From positions 1 through 14,053 of the forward strand of contig CABSFY010000062.1 of assembly GCA_902477055.1 (NCBI GenBank): DNA of 14,053 nt, given 5' to 3'. The notes beneath the pieces are model-generated. The model worked only from the letters and a program-made list of their open reading frames with translations, was not told the DNA's origin and made no database searches. The position numbers were made by a program, and so were the translations under genes. Numbering within the stretch: position 1 is the stretch's first letter; every line of letters starts with the position of its first letter. The stretch comes from an uncultured Eubacteriales bacterium. GTDB lineage: Bacteria > Bacillota > Clostridia > Oscillospirales > Oscillospiraceae. This document shows positions 5,501 to 11,244 of the stretch, in pieces.

Positions 5501-7612
5501 GGCACGCTGATTGGACTCGTTGGTCAGCGTCACGTCGAATTCATAAATGCCCTTCTTCTCCGCATCGTCGCCCAGCTCCTTGATCGGGTCGGAAACGTAT
5601 GCACCAACAGTATAGTTGGACAGCGCATAGAACACGTCGGTCAGGCCGGCGCCCTGCTTGCGGACGGAGTAGGGATAGCCGTCCTCGTCCGTGAGCACCA
5701 TGGCCGTGCTCTCCAGCAGCGCCAGTGCCTTCTCGGAGCGCTCGGACTTCGTGAGGGACTCGTCCTGCTCCTTCAGGTATTGCAGCACAAGCGATACCGT
5801 ACCGGCAAAGTTCGGCGCGGCCATCGAAGTACCGGAATAAACATCGTAGTCATGATCGCCGGTCTGGACGGAGGAATAAACCTGGCCGCCGACGGAGGTG
5901 ATGACCGGGGCCATCGTCAGCATCGGAGTAGTACCCCAGTTGGAGAAGTCGCTCATCAAGCCGCCCTGCGGGTTCAGGACCTTCTGCTTCTCCTTCGGCG
6001 TAGTGACGGTCTTGGTTTCCGCGTTGAGGAACGCATCGACCGCCGACACTTCAACGCAGATTGCAGGAACCTCAAAGGTTTCGATCGACATCCGCAGCAT
6101 GGTTGCTTCGTTGTTCACAACGATGCAGCCGACCGCACCGGCGTTGGCAGCGTTTTCGACCTTTTCCTCAAAGCTGAGGCTGCCGCGCTGCACGACCGCG
6201 ATCTTGCCCTTAACATCCGTCGCAGCAAAATCTTCGGGAGAGCCGAGGCCAATCTCGGACTTTTCGTTCACCTTTTTGGTGTCCGGAACAACGACATACT
6301 CGACTTCCTTATCGCCGAACGCATTGAGCCACATCTTGGCTTCTTCCGTGCAGGTGTCGGTGTAGGTATATCTGCCGCCGCCAACCTTGACAACATACGC
6401 CGGGTAGAACAGGTTTTCAACAGAAGCGACCGCAGTGCTGCCGATGTAGGTGGACGGAGAAGCGACCGTTCCGTAGTCCTGATATTCCGGGCCGATATAA
6501 CCCATGGAGGAATACTGTGCCATGGAGTACTCGTTGCCGGCCGCGACGGACAGAATGATACCGGCGGAGGACAGGCGCTTGTAGATGTTGCCGAACACGA
6601 CGGTTTCCAGACTCGAATCGTAGGTAAAGCCGTTCTGCGCGCCGATGGACATATTGACAACGTCAACGCCCAGACGGTAGGCATCCTCCAGCGCGTAGAA
6701 GTAAACATCACTTGACGTGCCGGACCCGCCGTCCTTAAAGATCTTCATGGAAACGATCTGCGCATGGGGCGCAGCACCCTGGAAGCTGTAAGAGCCTTCC
6801 TCTGCGTCGTACGTGCAGCCCGCAGCAATACCGGAAACATGCGTGCCGTGGCCCTGGCTGTCGGTCACGTCGTCGTCTCTGTCGGCGTAGTCGTAAGCAA
6901 ACGGGACCTTCGCGTTGATGTACTTGCCGGGAACGGCGGCCAAAGCGGCATCCGCCGCAGTCAGGCGGCCAGTGTCTGCGCAAGCGCCGTCGGCATCCTG
7001 GAACGCTTCATGTGTGGTGTTCAGGCCGGTGTCCAGCACAGCGATGACCATGCCGCTGCCGTCAACCTCGAAGAAATCCCACGCATCTTCAACGCCGGTC
7101 ATCCAGGAGTTGGAGGTGGACATTCTCGTTTCCTTGCCCTTTTCCAGCACCGGTGCGTCGTAGTGGTTCGCGATATAGACCGCGTCAACGCCGTCGATGG
7201 ACGCGATCTTGTCCAAATCGCCGTAGGCAACGTCGCAGCTAAAGCCGTTGAGCAGGGTATCGTAGGTGTACTGCACCTCGTAATCGATACCGCGCATGGC
7301 CTTGCGGACCTTGTCCTGGCTGGCCTTGACCTGCGCACGGGCGCTGGCCTCATTCGCCGCGCCGCGCTTGGCAAGCGCCGCCGTCGGGGCATCCTTCAGC
7401 ACAACGATCGCACGAACTACGTCGTCGTCGTTATACTTGTTGAGGTTTGCCTGAAATTCGGCGCTCTTGAAGCCCTTGGCTTCAGCAGCGTTACCCTTGC
7501 TCTCGCCGTCCAGCTCGGATACCGGCGTCTTTGCGGCAAACGCCGTTCCGACGCAGCCCAGAACCAGGACCAACGCGAGAAGGAGCGCAAGAACACTCTT
7601 GAACTTTCTCAT
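2552..7612 (-). CDS. Secreted subtilisin-family (S8) protease with PA, Fn3-like and three SLH domains
   Basis: This 1686-residue protein is probably a cell-envelope protease of the lactocepin/C5a-peptidase type. In order it has: a signal peptide (1-26, ending TAFA-A); an I9-like propeptide (about 55-155); an S8 catalytic domain with Asp194 (VLDTG), His255 (GHGTHVSG), oxyanion Asn360 (AAGN) and Ser596 (SGTSMAAP); a PA insert (about 425-535); an Fn3-like module (about 670-800); beta-rich repeats, including a KNGKYVPSGT block near 1045 and an InlB/Flg_new-like block at about 1178-1255; a Cys/His motif (C1453, H1465 absent, H1455, C1480, C1483) before IPATG; and three SLH domains (about 1502-1547, 1564-1608, 1624-1675) with TRA/TRE/TRA motifs. 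SLH domains usually bind pyruvylated wall polymers; no LPXTG is present. VLGC20 resembles a lipobox, so lipidation cannot be excluded. The start is supported by AAGGAG upstream. It is monocistronic, with its own promoter and terminator. The substrate is unknown. Confidence 0.93.
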   Translation of the reverse strand: MRKFKSVLALLLALVLVLGCVGTAFAAKTPVSELDGESKGNAAEAKGFKSAEFQANLNKYNDDDVVRAIVVLKDAPTAALAKRGAANEASARAQVKASQDKVRKAMRGIDYEVQYTYDTLLNGFSCDVAYGDLDKIASIDGVDAVYIANHYDAPVLEKGKETRMSTSNSWMTGVEDAWDFFEVDGSGMVIAVLDTGLNTTHEAFQDADGACADTGRLTAADAALAAVPGKYINAKVPFAYDYADRDDDVTDSQGHGTHVSGIAAGCTYDAEEGSYSFQGAAPHAQIVSMKIFKDGGSGTSSDVYFYALEDAYRLGVDVVNMSIGAQNGFTYDSSLETVVFGNIYKRLSSAGIILSVAAGNEYSMAQYSSMGYIGPEYQDYGTVASPSTYIGSTAVASVENLFYPAYVVKVGGGRYTYTDTCTEEAKMWLNAFGDKEVEYVVVPDTKKVNEKSEIGLGSPEDFAATDVKGKIAVVQRGSLSFEEKVENAANAGAVGCIVVNNEATMLRMSIETFEVPAICVEVSAVDAFLNAETKTVTTPKEKQKVLNPQGGLMSDFSNWGTTPMLTMAPVITSVGGQVYSSVQTGDHDYDVYSGTSMAAPNFAGTVSLVLQYLKEQDESLTKSERSEKALALLESTAMVLTDEDGYPYSVRKQGAGLTDVFYALSNYTVGAYVSDPIKELGDDAEKKGIYEFDVTLTNESNQRANYYPASALLCDYIVDYNQNDPDKKPLYLNTLTENIFKLGEDYTASYSVNGQELDGTSIIVESGKSTTVHVKLTLTDDVKAYFDQMFPNGNYIDGYVYFYETRAMADGTLVYLDADSNAYALDETGAYLLTYDESDNFIAKLDGDGKKIYYTGDEADLSVYVDEDTVNHATLLTFYGDWTKGNILEKEDFVDFIEANNYVSTTVVDEDGNTYADYGATAYDLLNVYTDANMAYTAVFNTKDEPQDLNFYLGDNMIDYVEYFAEHNAFTTLDTDADGIYANGIYIKPYQLRNCKSLKMTISNAETGEIYYVDDTPYLGKAYYNEDKSVWQAEGAFYWTGKDKNGKYVPSGTVANVVFDAVLPYRDTEFKNIWSFPVEVDYTAPEIKSVVFDEAAKTLTVTATDESYLAAIYLYSKSMKNLPAEAFSSDEAGKTFTATFDVTKLLEAGLAEITVCALDYATNEVKATAPLYEVGKDATITYVTPNNTKTVSVKTGDAYTIEGCTESYDDAKFVCWVDKEVENADDITIFDAVSAMYFKDDEITVSGDMTVYALYAYGEEKQLETPNYYYDVVLDYSGDWAIGGLDYVDSKYDTSKPKVLVETGETKSVVDDLGGTVGDTFVEFYSAEEGLRFTFERGEDGIYTIRNHKSGKYLAVADGKLAFVDAVTAAAKWTVTSNLDANGAVIRSAQDTKWILAYNDDKGEFQLMDDTTTVGSFLGIGIRPSDYYLNWLYCYSDTELDVSGYTTSPTGDCKHNGATELRDAKEATKDTDGYTGDTYCSICGKLLQKGEVIPATGYPTCSFKSFKDCKSKWYHEAVDFAVANDLMKGVAADRFDPDGTMTRAMMVTVLYRMAGSPEVKGNSSFTDVPAGQWYSDAITWAQDNGIVLGVLTDKFAPNDFVTREQIATILWRYEGKPAAESKFDGFKDADKISDYAKEAMAWAVSEGIFNGDNGNLKPTDNATRAEFACIVMRYLDGSYACKDLVK

Positions 7613-7652
7613 GTTTTCTTCTCCTTTTCATTATGATATGGCGTACCGTGGA

Positions 7653-7685
7653 GCGATTTTGCAGGAATCGCATTTTCTTGCAAAA
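7653..7685 (-). promoter_or_regulatory. Two overlapping, mutually exclusive hairpins in the protease mRNA leader
   Basis: Within the roughly 90-nt leader, TTTTGCA and TGCAAAA (7657-7663 and 7679-7685) can pair over 7 bp. GCGATT and AATCGC (7653-7658 and 7666-7671) can pair over 6 bp. Their arms overlap, so only one can form at a time. No known riboswitch is recognised, and the regulatory role is speculative. Confidence 0.3.
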
Positions 7686-7708
7686 CCATTCACTTTAACC
7701 TAATTTTT

Positions 7709-7737
7709 ATTCTACCAGTATCCTTTTCATTTGTCCA
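7709..7737 (-). promoter_or_regulatory. Sigma-A-type promoter for the SLH protease gene
   Basis: On the minus strand, TGGACA (7737-7732), a 17-bp spacer and TAGAAT (7714-7709), with an extended -10 TGG directly upstream. The expected transcript begins near 7702, leaving about 90 nt of leader. Confidence 0.78.
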
Positions 7738-7860
7738 GTAGGCCCACGCAGTTTTTTTGTAAAAAATTTAATGCTTTAAAGCAGGTTCTATTGTAAAAAA
7801 TACCAACATCCCGCCCCATGCCTTATCGAAGCTCCCCGAACAGTCCCGTAATGTCAAGTA

Positions 7861-7893
7861 CCCCCAATACCGGATGCCGGTATTGGGGGGGGG
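7861..7893. other. Perfect 13-bp hairpin with adjacent G9 tract, no T-tract
   Basis: CCCCCAATACCGG (7861-7873) and CCGGTATTGGGGG (7877-7889) are perfectly complementary around a 3-nt loop. The G run continues to nine residues (7885-7893). It lies about 25 nt past the GNAT stop codon. Neither strand has a T-tract directly after the stem, so it is not a classical intrinsic terminator, though it could stabilise a 3' end. The rest of the 7613-7913 gap holds only the protease promoter and leader. Confidence 0.6.
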
Positions 7894-7913
7894 ATTCCTA
7901 TTTCTGAGTTTTT

Positions 7914-8408
7914 TTAGAGGGCAAATATGAGGTCGTCGCCGTCGTGGGCGGGTGCGAGGCGGAAGCCCAGTGTATGGTAGAGGCGCTGGGCCTTTTGGTT
8001 TTCGGGTTCGACGGCGAGCCGGAGGGGAACGGCGGGGTTGGCGGCCTTCAGCAGGCGGACTGCCAGCCGGGCGGCGGCTTTCCCGTAGCCCTTGCCCTGC
8101 TGGCGCACATCGATGAAATAGCCCCATGCGTAGGCCGGTTCGCCGCTGCGCCAATTGTAGAAATCGAGGAAGCCAACGCGCTCCCCTGCCGCCGTGCAGA
8201 TGACGCAGGGGACGTGGTCCTCCGGTGCGAGATAGGCCCGGCCGAACGTGAACCAGACGGGATTCACCAAATCGGACTGGTCGTCGCGCAGGCGGCATTC
8301 GCTGCCGGCGTAGATCAGGTCGTCCTCCGTCGCAACCGGGCGAAAAAAGACGGTTTCATTCGCCCACGCCGCTTCCGGCAGTCGCAGCAAATCGGTTCGG
8401 ATGGACAT
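7914..8408 (-). CDS. GNAT-family N-acetyltransferase
   Basis: The product probably transfers an acetyl group from acetyl-CoA to an unknown amine. The 164-residue protein shows the GNAT fold signature: a hydrophobic strand ending GYFIDVR (96-102), followed by the acetyl-CoA pyrophosphate-binding motif QQGKGYGK (103-110, Q/R-x-x-G-x-G), and the C-terminal motif B block VEPENQKAQRLYHTLGF (133-149) with Asn137 and Tyr144. Length is typical of a single-domain GNAT. The start ATG at 8408 has AAAGGAGA just upstream. The gene is alone between two repeat- or hairpin-containing gaps. Neither sequence nor context identifies the substrate; small-molecule, polyamine, antibiotic or peptide acetylation are all possible. 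Confidence 0.88.
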   Translation of the reverse strand: MSIRTDLLRLPEAAWANETVFFRPVATEDDLIYAGSECRLRDDQSDLVNPVWFTFGRAYLAPEDHVPCVICTAAGERVGFLDFYNWRSGEPAYAWGYFIDVRQQGKGYGKAAARLAVRLLKAANPAVPLRLAVEPENQKAQRLYHTLGFRLAPAHDGDDLIFAL

Positions 8409-8446
8409 GGGCTTCTCCTTTCGCGGGTGGGGTGTTGATTTGAATT

Positions 8447-8475
8447 GTTATATGCCGCGTTCTGTGTCGCAGCAA
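8447..8475 (-). promoter_or_regulatory. Candidate promoter for the GNAT gene
   Basis: On the minus strand, TTGCTG (8475-8470), a 17-bp spacer and TATAAC (8452-8447), about 40 bp upstream of the start codon. The match to consensus is moderate. Confidence 0.5.
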
Positions 8476-8493
8476 AATCGATGCTGCCCGCAC

Positions 8494-8519
8494 GGGCCGA
8501 TGTAGGCATCGGCCCCTAC
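8494..8519 (-). repeat. Solo REP-like palindrome
   Basis: Perfect palindrome GGGCCGATG-TAGG-CATCGGCCC (8494-8515) followed directly by CTAC (8516-8519), i.e. GTAG plus palindrome read on the minus strand. The arms are identical to those of the interrupted repeat at 2068-2150. No inverted partner is visible on the GNAT side. A G8 run (8526-8533) follows. Confidence 0.65.
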
Positions 8520-8561
8520 GCATAAGGGGGGGGACGTTTTGCGCTCAAGCTCCGTCTTTGT

Positions 8562-8683
8562 GTAGGGCGCGATGCCCACATCGCGCCGCAGAGCGCAATT
8601 TCAATTTTGGAAAACATATCATAGATACTAAATAATATCCGATACTGCACTGCCAGCGGCGGGGTCAGGGGACCCTGCCCTAC
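8562..8683 (-). repeat. REPIN-like element 3 (122 bp)
   Basis: The unit starts with GTAG (8562-8565) and the perfect palindrome GGCGCGATG-CCCA-CATCGCGCC (8566-8587). It ends with the near-perfect palindrome GGCGGGGTC-AGGG-GACCCTGCC (8658-8679) followed by CTAC (8680-8683). The inner flanks CGCAGAGCGCA and CACTGCCAGCGG match those of elements 1 and 2, and the interior is AT-rich. The outer flank CTACGAACG is shared with element 2. Orientation is given relative to element 2, judged from the inner flanks. Confidence 0.7.
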
Positions 8684-8709
8684 GAACGGTTTTCGGTGGT
8701 ACGTCCGGC

Positions 8710-8731
8710 GGGCCGATGAGGGCATCGGCTC
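8710..8731 (-). repeat. Degenerate REP-like palindrome directly behind folA
   Basis: GGGCCGATG-AGGG-CATCGGCTC (8710-8731) has one mismatched pair, and the flanking CTAC is altered to CTGC. It begins about 20 nt after the folA stop codon, so it is probably transcribed and may form the 3' hairpin of the thyA-folA mRNA. No T-tract follows on the minus strand. Confidence 0.55.
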
Positions 8732-8750
8732 CTGCGCGGGGATGGCGGTG

Positions 8751-9254
8751 TTACTGCGGAGCTTTCTGTGATTGGTTTACATAATCTATATATTGGAAGC
8801 GAATCGTACCTTCCTCTAAAATGTCGGATTGGGAGGTGATTTCCCAACCGGGGAGGGCATCGAGGTCGGGGAAAAAGCGGTCGGCCGGCAGCTCGGTCAG
8901 GGTGCGGGTCAGGAAAACGCGGTCGCAGTACGGCAGCAGCGCCGTATAAACGCTCGCGCCGCCGATGACGGCAACGTCCGTCGTATCCTCCGGCAGTGCA
9001 GCAAGCAGGGACGGCAAATCGTGAAACACCTCCGCGCCCTCGACACAAAACGACGTATCGCGCGACAAGATTAGATTCCGGCGGTTCCTGAGGGGGCGGC
9101 CGCCGGGGAAGGTTTCCAGCGTTTTTCGGCCCAGAATGACGGTTTTTCCCTCCGTCAGGCGGCGGAAACGCTGCAAATCGGCCCGAATCGTGACGAGCAA
9201 CTGATTTTCCATCCCGATGCCCCAGCGGAGGTCGGCATTGACGACAGCAAACAT
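8751..9254 (-). CDS. folA: Dihydrofolate reductase
   Basis: The enzyme reduces dihydrofolate to tetrahydrofolate with NADPH, regenerating the cofactor that ThyA oxidises. The 167-residue product has the DHFR signature in order: N-terminal strand MFAVVNADLRWGIG with the WGIG loop (11-14) and Asn17, the active-site acid Asp26 (IRADLQRF), the NADPH-binding block ILGRKTLETFP (40-50), and VIGGASVY (96-103) with the conserved Gly-Gly. I start at the ATG at 9254, where the protein begins exactly as the family does and a GGGGGA site precedes it. A GTG at 9269 would add five residues (MGDGK) formed from that ribosome binding site. The gap to the thyA stop is 15 bp, so the two are co-transcribed. A REP-like hairpin follows the gene. 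Confidence 0.95.
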   Translation of the reverse strand: MFAVVNADLRWGIGMENQLLVTIRADLQRFRRLTEGKTVILGRKTLETFPGGRPLRNRRNLILSRDTSFCVEGAEVFHDLPSLLAALPEDTTDVAVIGGASVYTALLPYCDRVFLTRTLTELPADRFFPDLDALPGWEITSQSDILEEGTIRFQYIDYVNQSQKAPQ

Positions 9255-9269
9255 TTTTCCGTCCCCCAC

Positions 9270-10100
9270 TCAGATTGCAACCGGGATGCGATCCGTGAAT
9301 TCGTGCCAGCGGTAGTTTTCAAAGCGGAAATCGTCTGCCGTAAAATCGTAGAAATCCTTAATCTCTTGGTTTACATAAAATTTCGGCGCTTCCAGCGGCT
9401 CGCGTTCGAGCAGCTTCTCCACCAGCGGCACATGGCGGTCGTAAATATGGCAGTCGGCAATCACATGGACCAGCTCGCCCGCCTCCAGTCCGCTGACCTG
9501 CGCCAGCATATGCACCAGAACGGCATATTGCGTAACGTTCCAGTTGTTCGCAGTCAGCATATCCTGCGACCGTTGATTCAAAATCGCGTTCAGCGTGTTT
9601 CCGCTGACGTTGAAGGTCATGGAATAGGCACAGGGATAGAGCGCCATCTCATGCAGGTCGGCAAAATTATAGAGATTCGTCAGGATGCGGCGGCTGGCGG
9701 GGTTGTTTTTGAGGTCGAACAGCACACGATCAACCTGATCGAATTCACCCTCCGGGTATTGATGCTTCACGCCGAGCTGGTAGCCGTAGGCCTTGCCGAT
9801 CGTGCCGTCCTCGCGCGCCCAGTTATCCCAGATGTGGCTGTGCAGCTCGGCGACGCGGTTGGATTTTTTCTGCCAGATCCACAGCAGCTCGTCGATGCAG
9901 GAGCGATAGTAAGTGCGCCGCAGGGTCATGATCGGAAATTCCTCGCGCAGATTATAGCGGTTGACCACACCGAAGGTCTTGATCGTGTGGGCGGGCGTGC
10001 CGTCCTCCCAATGCGGCCGGACCTCTCGGTCGGTATCCCAGACACCCTCGGAAAGAATTTTTTTGCAGGTTTCAATGTATAACAGGTCTGCTTTACTCAT
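9270..10100 (-). CDS. thyA: Thymidylate synthase (ThyA type)
   Basis: The enzyme methylates dUMP to dTMP using methylene-tetrahydrofolate and releases dihydrofolate, which the adjacent folA product recycles. The 276-residue protein contains the catalytic Cys157 in LYPCAYSMTFNV, the phosphate-binding QRSQD block (176-180), the NNWNVTQYA segment (185-193) and HIYDRH (218-223) near the C terminus. It ends IPVAI, a typical ThyA tail. The usual PCH around the nucleophile is PCA here, with Ala158 in place of His. From memory, this divergent clade is common in clostridia. The start ATG at 10100 has GGTGA seven bases upstream and lies about 20 nt after the expected transcription start. A 24-residue upstream extension would cross the promoter and is rejected. 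First gene of the thyA-folA operon. Confidence 0.95.
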   Translation of the reverse strand: MSKADLLYIETCKKILSEGVWDTDREVRPHWEDGTPAHTIKTFGVVNRYNLREEFPIMTLRRTYYRSCIDELLWIWQKKSNRVAELHSHIWDNWAREDGTIGKAYGYQLGVKHQYPEGEFDQVDRVLFDLKNNPASRRILTNLYNFADLHEMALYPCAYSMTFNVSGNTLNAILNQRSQDMLTANNWNVTQYAVLVHMLAQVSGLEAGELVHVIADCHIYDRHVPLVEKLLEREPLEAPKFYVNQEIKDFYDFTADDFRFENYRWHEFTDRIPVAI

Positions 10101-10119
10101 TTTTTCATCACCGTGTTCC

Positions 10120-10148
10120 AGTATACCAGAATTTCCGCCCGTTGTAAA
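10120..10148 (-). promoter_or_regulatory. Sigma-A-type promoter for thyA-folA
   Basis: On the minus strand, TTTACA (10148-10143), a 17-bp spacer and TATACT (10125-10120), with an extended -10 TGG. The -10 lies 19 bp upstream of the thyA start codon, giving a leader too short for a riboswitch or attenuator. Confidence 0.85.
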
Positions 10149-10150
10149 GG

Positions 10151-10180
10151 AAAAACGCGGCCTGCGATGCAAGCCGCGTT
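10151..10180 (-). terminator. Terminator of the zinc-ribbon membrane protein gene
   Basis: On the minus strand, AACGCGGC (10180-10173) pairs with GCCGCGTT (10161-10154) and is extended by TGC/GCA around an ATC loop. T residues follow (TTTTT including the stem end, then CC). It begins 7 nt after the stop codon and ends just before the thyA promoter. Confidence 0.75.
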
Positions 10181-10187
10181 GTCCGTA

Positions 10188-10703
10188 TTATTTCTTGTTT
10201 TCCTGCTTTTGCAGCAGCTCGACGGTGAGGGCCGTGTTCATAGCGATGCTGCGGAGATTCGTCGCGTTGTTCAGGGCAATCATGCCGCCGGCGACGGTGA
10301 TGAAGGCCAGCAGAATGGAGCCGAAGAAATACAGGGCGCTCACCAGCGGCTCCCACCTAAGCCACTGAATGGCAAGCACGGTGCCGGTGATCACGATCGC
10401 GGCGAACATGATCCAGAGGATCACGCGCAGAAACACGATCCAGCCCATGCCCTTGCCGGTCTTGCCGGTCTTTTGATAGAACACGGGATTCGGCTGATAA
10501 GGCATCTGCGGATACGGATTCTGCTGATAGGCAGGAGCAGGGCGAACGGGGGCTTCGGGCTTGGGCGGGACGGGCTGCGCTGGGGCTGCCTGCGCGGGCT
10601 GAGTCGGCTCCTGCACGGCCTTAGCCGGACGGCCGCAATCCGGGCAGAAGGCCTGCTCCGCCGTCAGCTCTCGGCCGCAGCCGGAGCATACGAATTTTGC
10701 CAT
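10188..10703 (-). CDS. Zinc-ribbon, proline-rich, two-helix membrane protein of unknown function
   Basis: I do not recognise a named family. The 171-residue protein starts with a zinc-ribbon motif (Cys6-x2-Cys9 and Cys20-x2-Cys23), then a linker rich in Pro, Ala and Gln (about 28-78). Two membrane helices follow (about 87-112 and 120-145), then a short charged tail ending in QKQENKK. With one cytosolic N-terminal ribbon and an even number of helices, both ends would be on the same side, probably cytoplasmic. Such zinc-ribbon plus transmembrane proteins are frequent in clostridia and mostly uncharacterised. The start ATG at 10703 has GAGAGGT upstream. The gene is monocistronic between atpC and thyA, with its own consensus promoter and terminator, so there is no operon evidence for a role. 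Confidence 0.85.
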   Translation of the reverse strand: MAKFVCSGCGRELTAEQAFCPDCGRPAKAVQEPTQPAQAAPAQPVPPKPEAPVRPAPAYQQNPYPQMPYQPNPVFYQKTGKTGKGMGWIVFLRVILWIMFAAIVITGTVLAIQWLRWEPLVSALYFFGSILLAFITVAGGMIALNNATNLRSIAMNTALTVELLQKQENKK

Positions 10704-10764
10704 ATTGATTTACCTCTCTTTTTTCGTTTTCCGGGAGGTGTGGCCCCCGGTTTCCGTTGTCACT

Positions 10765-10793
10765 ATTATAGAACTGCCATTGCAGCGTGTCAA
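10765..10793 (-). promoter_or_regulatory. Consensus sigma-A promoter for the zinc-ribbon protein gene
   Basis: On the minus strand, TTGACA (10793-10788), a 17-bp spacer and TATAAT (10770-10765): an exact match to both consensus hexamers. The leader carries a small GC hairpin (10731-10750, CCGGG/CCCGG) before the ribosome binding site. Confidence 0.92.
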
Positions 10794-10798
10794 GGCGG

Positions 10799-10834
10799 AA
10801 AAAGGAAGGCCGCCGCTTCAAGCGACAGCCTTCC
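10799..10834 (-). terminator. Terminator of the ATP synthase operon
   Basis: On the minus strand, 5 nt after the atpC stop, GGAAGGC (10834-10828) pairs with GCCTTCC (10810-10804). An inner CGCTT/AAGCG stem lies within the loop, and five T residues follow (10803-10799). Confidence 0.88.
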
Positions 10835-10839
10835 GATTT

Positions 10840-11244
10840 TTAAGACCGCTTCTCCGCAACCGAGATGCGGTTAAGCGCACGGGCGAGCTTTACCCTGGCC
10901 AGCGCGATCTCCTTTTCCTCGTTCGCGGCAGCAATGCGCTGCTTGGCGCGTTCCTCGGCAGCCTTAGCGCGTTCGAGGTCGATTGCCTCGGCGTATTCAA
11001 AGGTCGTGGCGACCAGTCGCACCTCGCCCTTTTCGACGCTCAGAAAGCCGCCGCCGCAGGCCGCATCTCTGGCCGTTCCATCGACCGTCACCGTGACGAC
11101 GCCGATGTCCAGCACGGCGAGATAATCGGCGTGACCGGCGCGGATGCTGACGTAGCCCTCCGTCGTGCGAAGGCGAAGCGCCTCGGCCTGCCCGTCAAAG
11201 GCGCTGCCGTCGGGCGTGACGATTTGAAGATGAAAGGCGCTCAC
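10840..11244 (-). CDS. atpC: ATP synthase F1 epsilon subunit
   Basis: Epsilon is part of the central stalk of the F1F0 ATP synthase and inhibits wasteful ATP hydrolysis. The 134-residue protein has the usual N-terminal beta-sandwich (HLQIVTPDGSAF, then GHADYLAVLDIGVVTV at about 37-52) and a C-terminal helical hairpin from about residue 85, rich in Ala, Glu and Arg. The start codon is GTG at 11244, sharing bases with the TGA stop of atpD (GTGA overlap). This points to translational coupling. An AAGGG site lies just upstream inside atpD. Last gene of the operon, followed at once by a strong terminator. Confidence 0.94.
   Translation of the reverse strand: MSAFHLQIVTPDGSAFDGQAEALRLRTTEGYVSIRAGHADYLAVLDIGVVTVTVDGTARDAACGGGFLSVEKGEVRLVATTFEYAEAIDLERAKAAEERAKQRIAAANEEKEIALARVKLARALNRISVAEKRS

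Noticed and set aside
8451..8750. Palindromes read as rho-independent terminators
   Set aside because: None has a T-tract directly after the stem on the minus strand, and the GTAG/CTAC edges and pairing fit REP-type repeats better.
9255..9269. GTG start for FolA five codons upstream
   Set aside because: Those codons consist of the G-rich ribosome binding site for the ATG at 9254, and DHFRs begin at the chosen Met.
10101..10125. Folate or other riboswitch upstream of thyA-folA
   Set aside because: The -10 box lies only 19 bp from the start codon, leaving no room for an aptamer.
10101..10172. Upstream in-frame start adding 24 residues to ThyA
   Set aside because: The extension would cover the thyA promoter (10120-10148) and part of the preceding terminator, and does not resemble ThyA.
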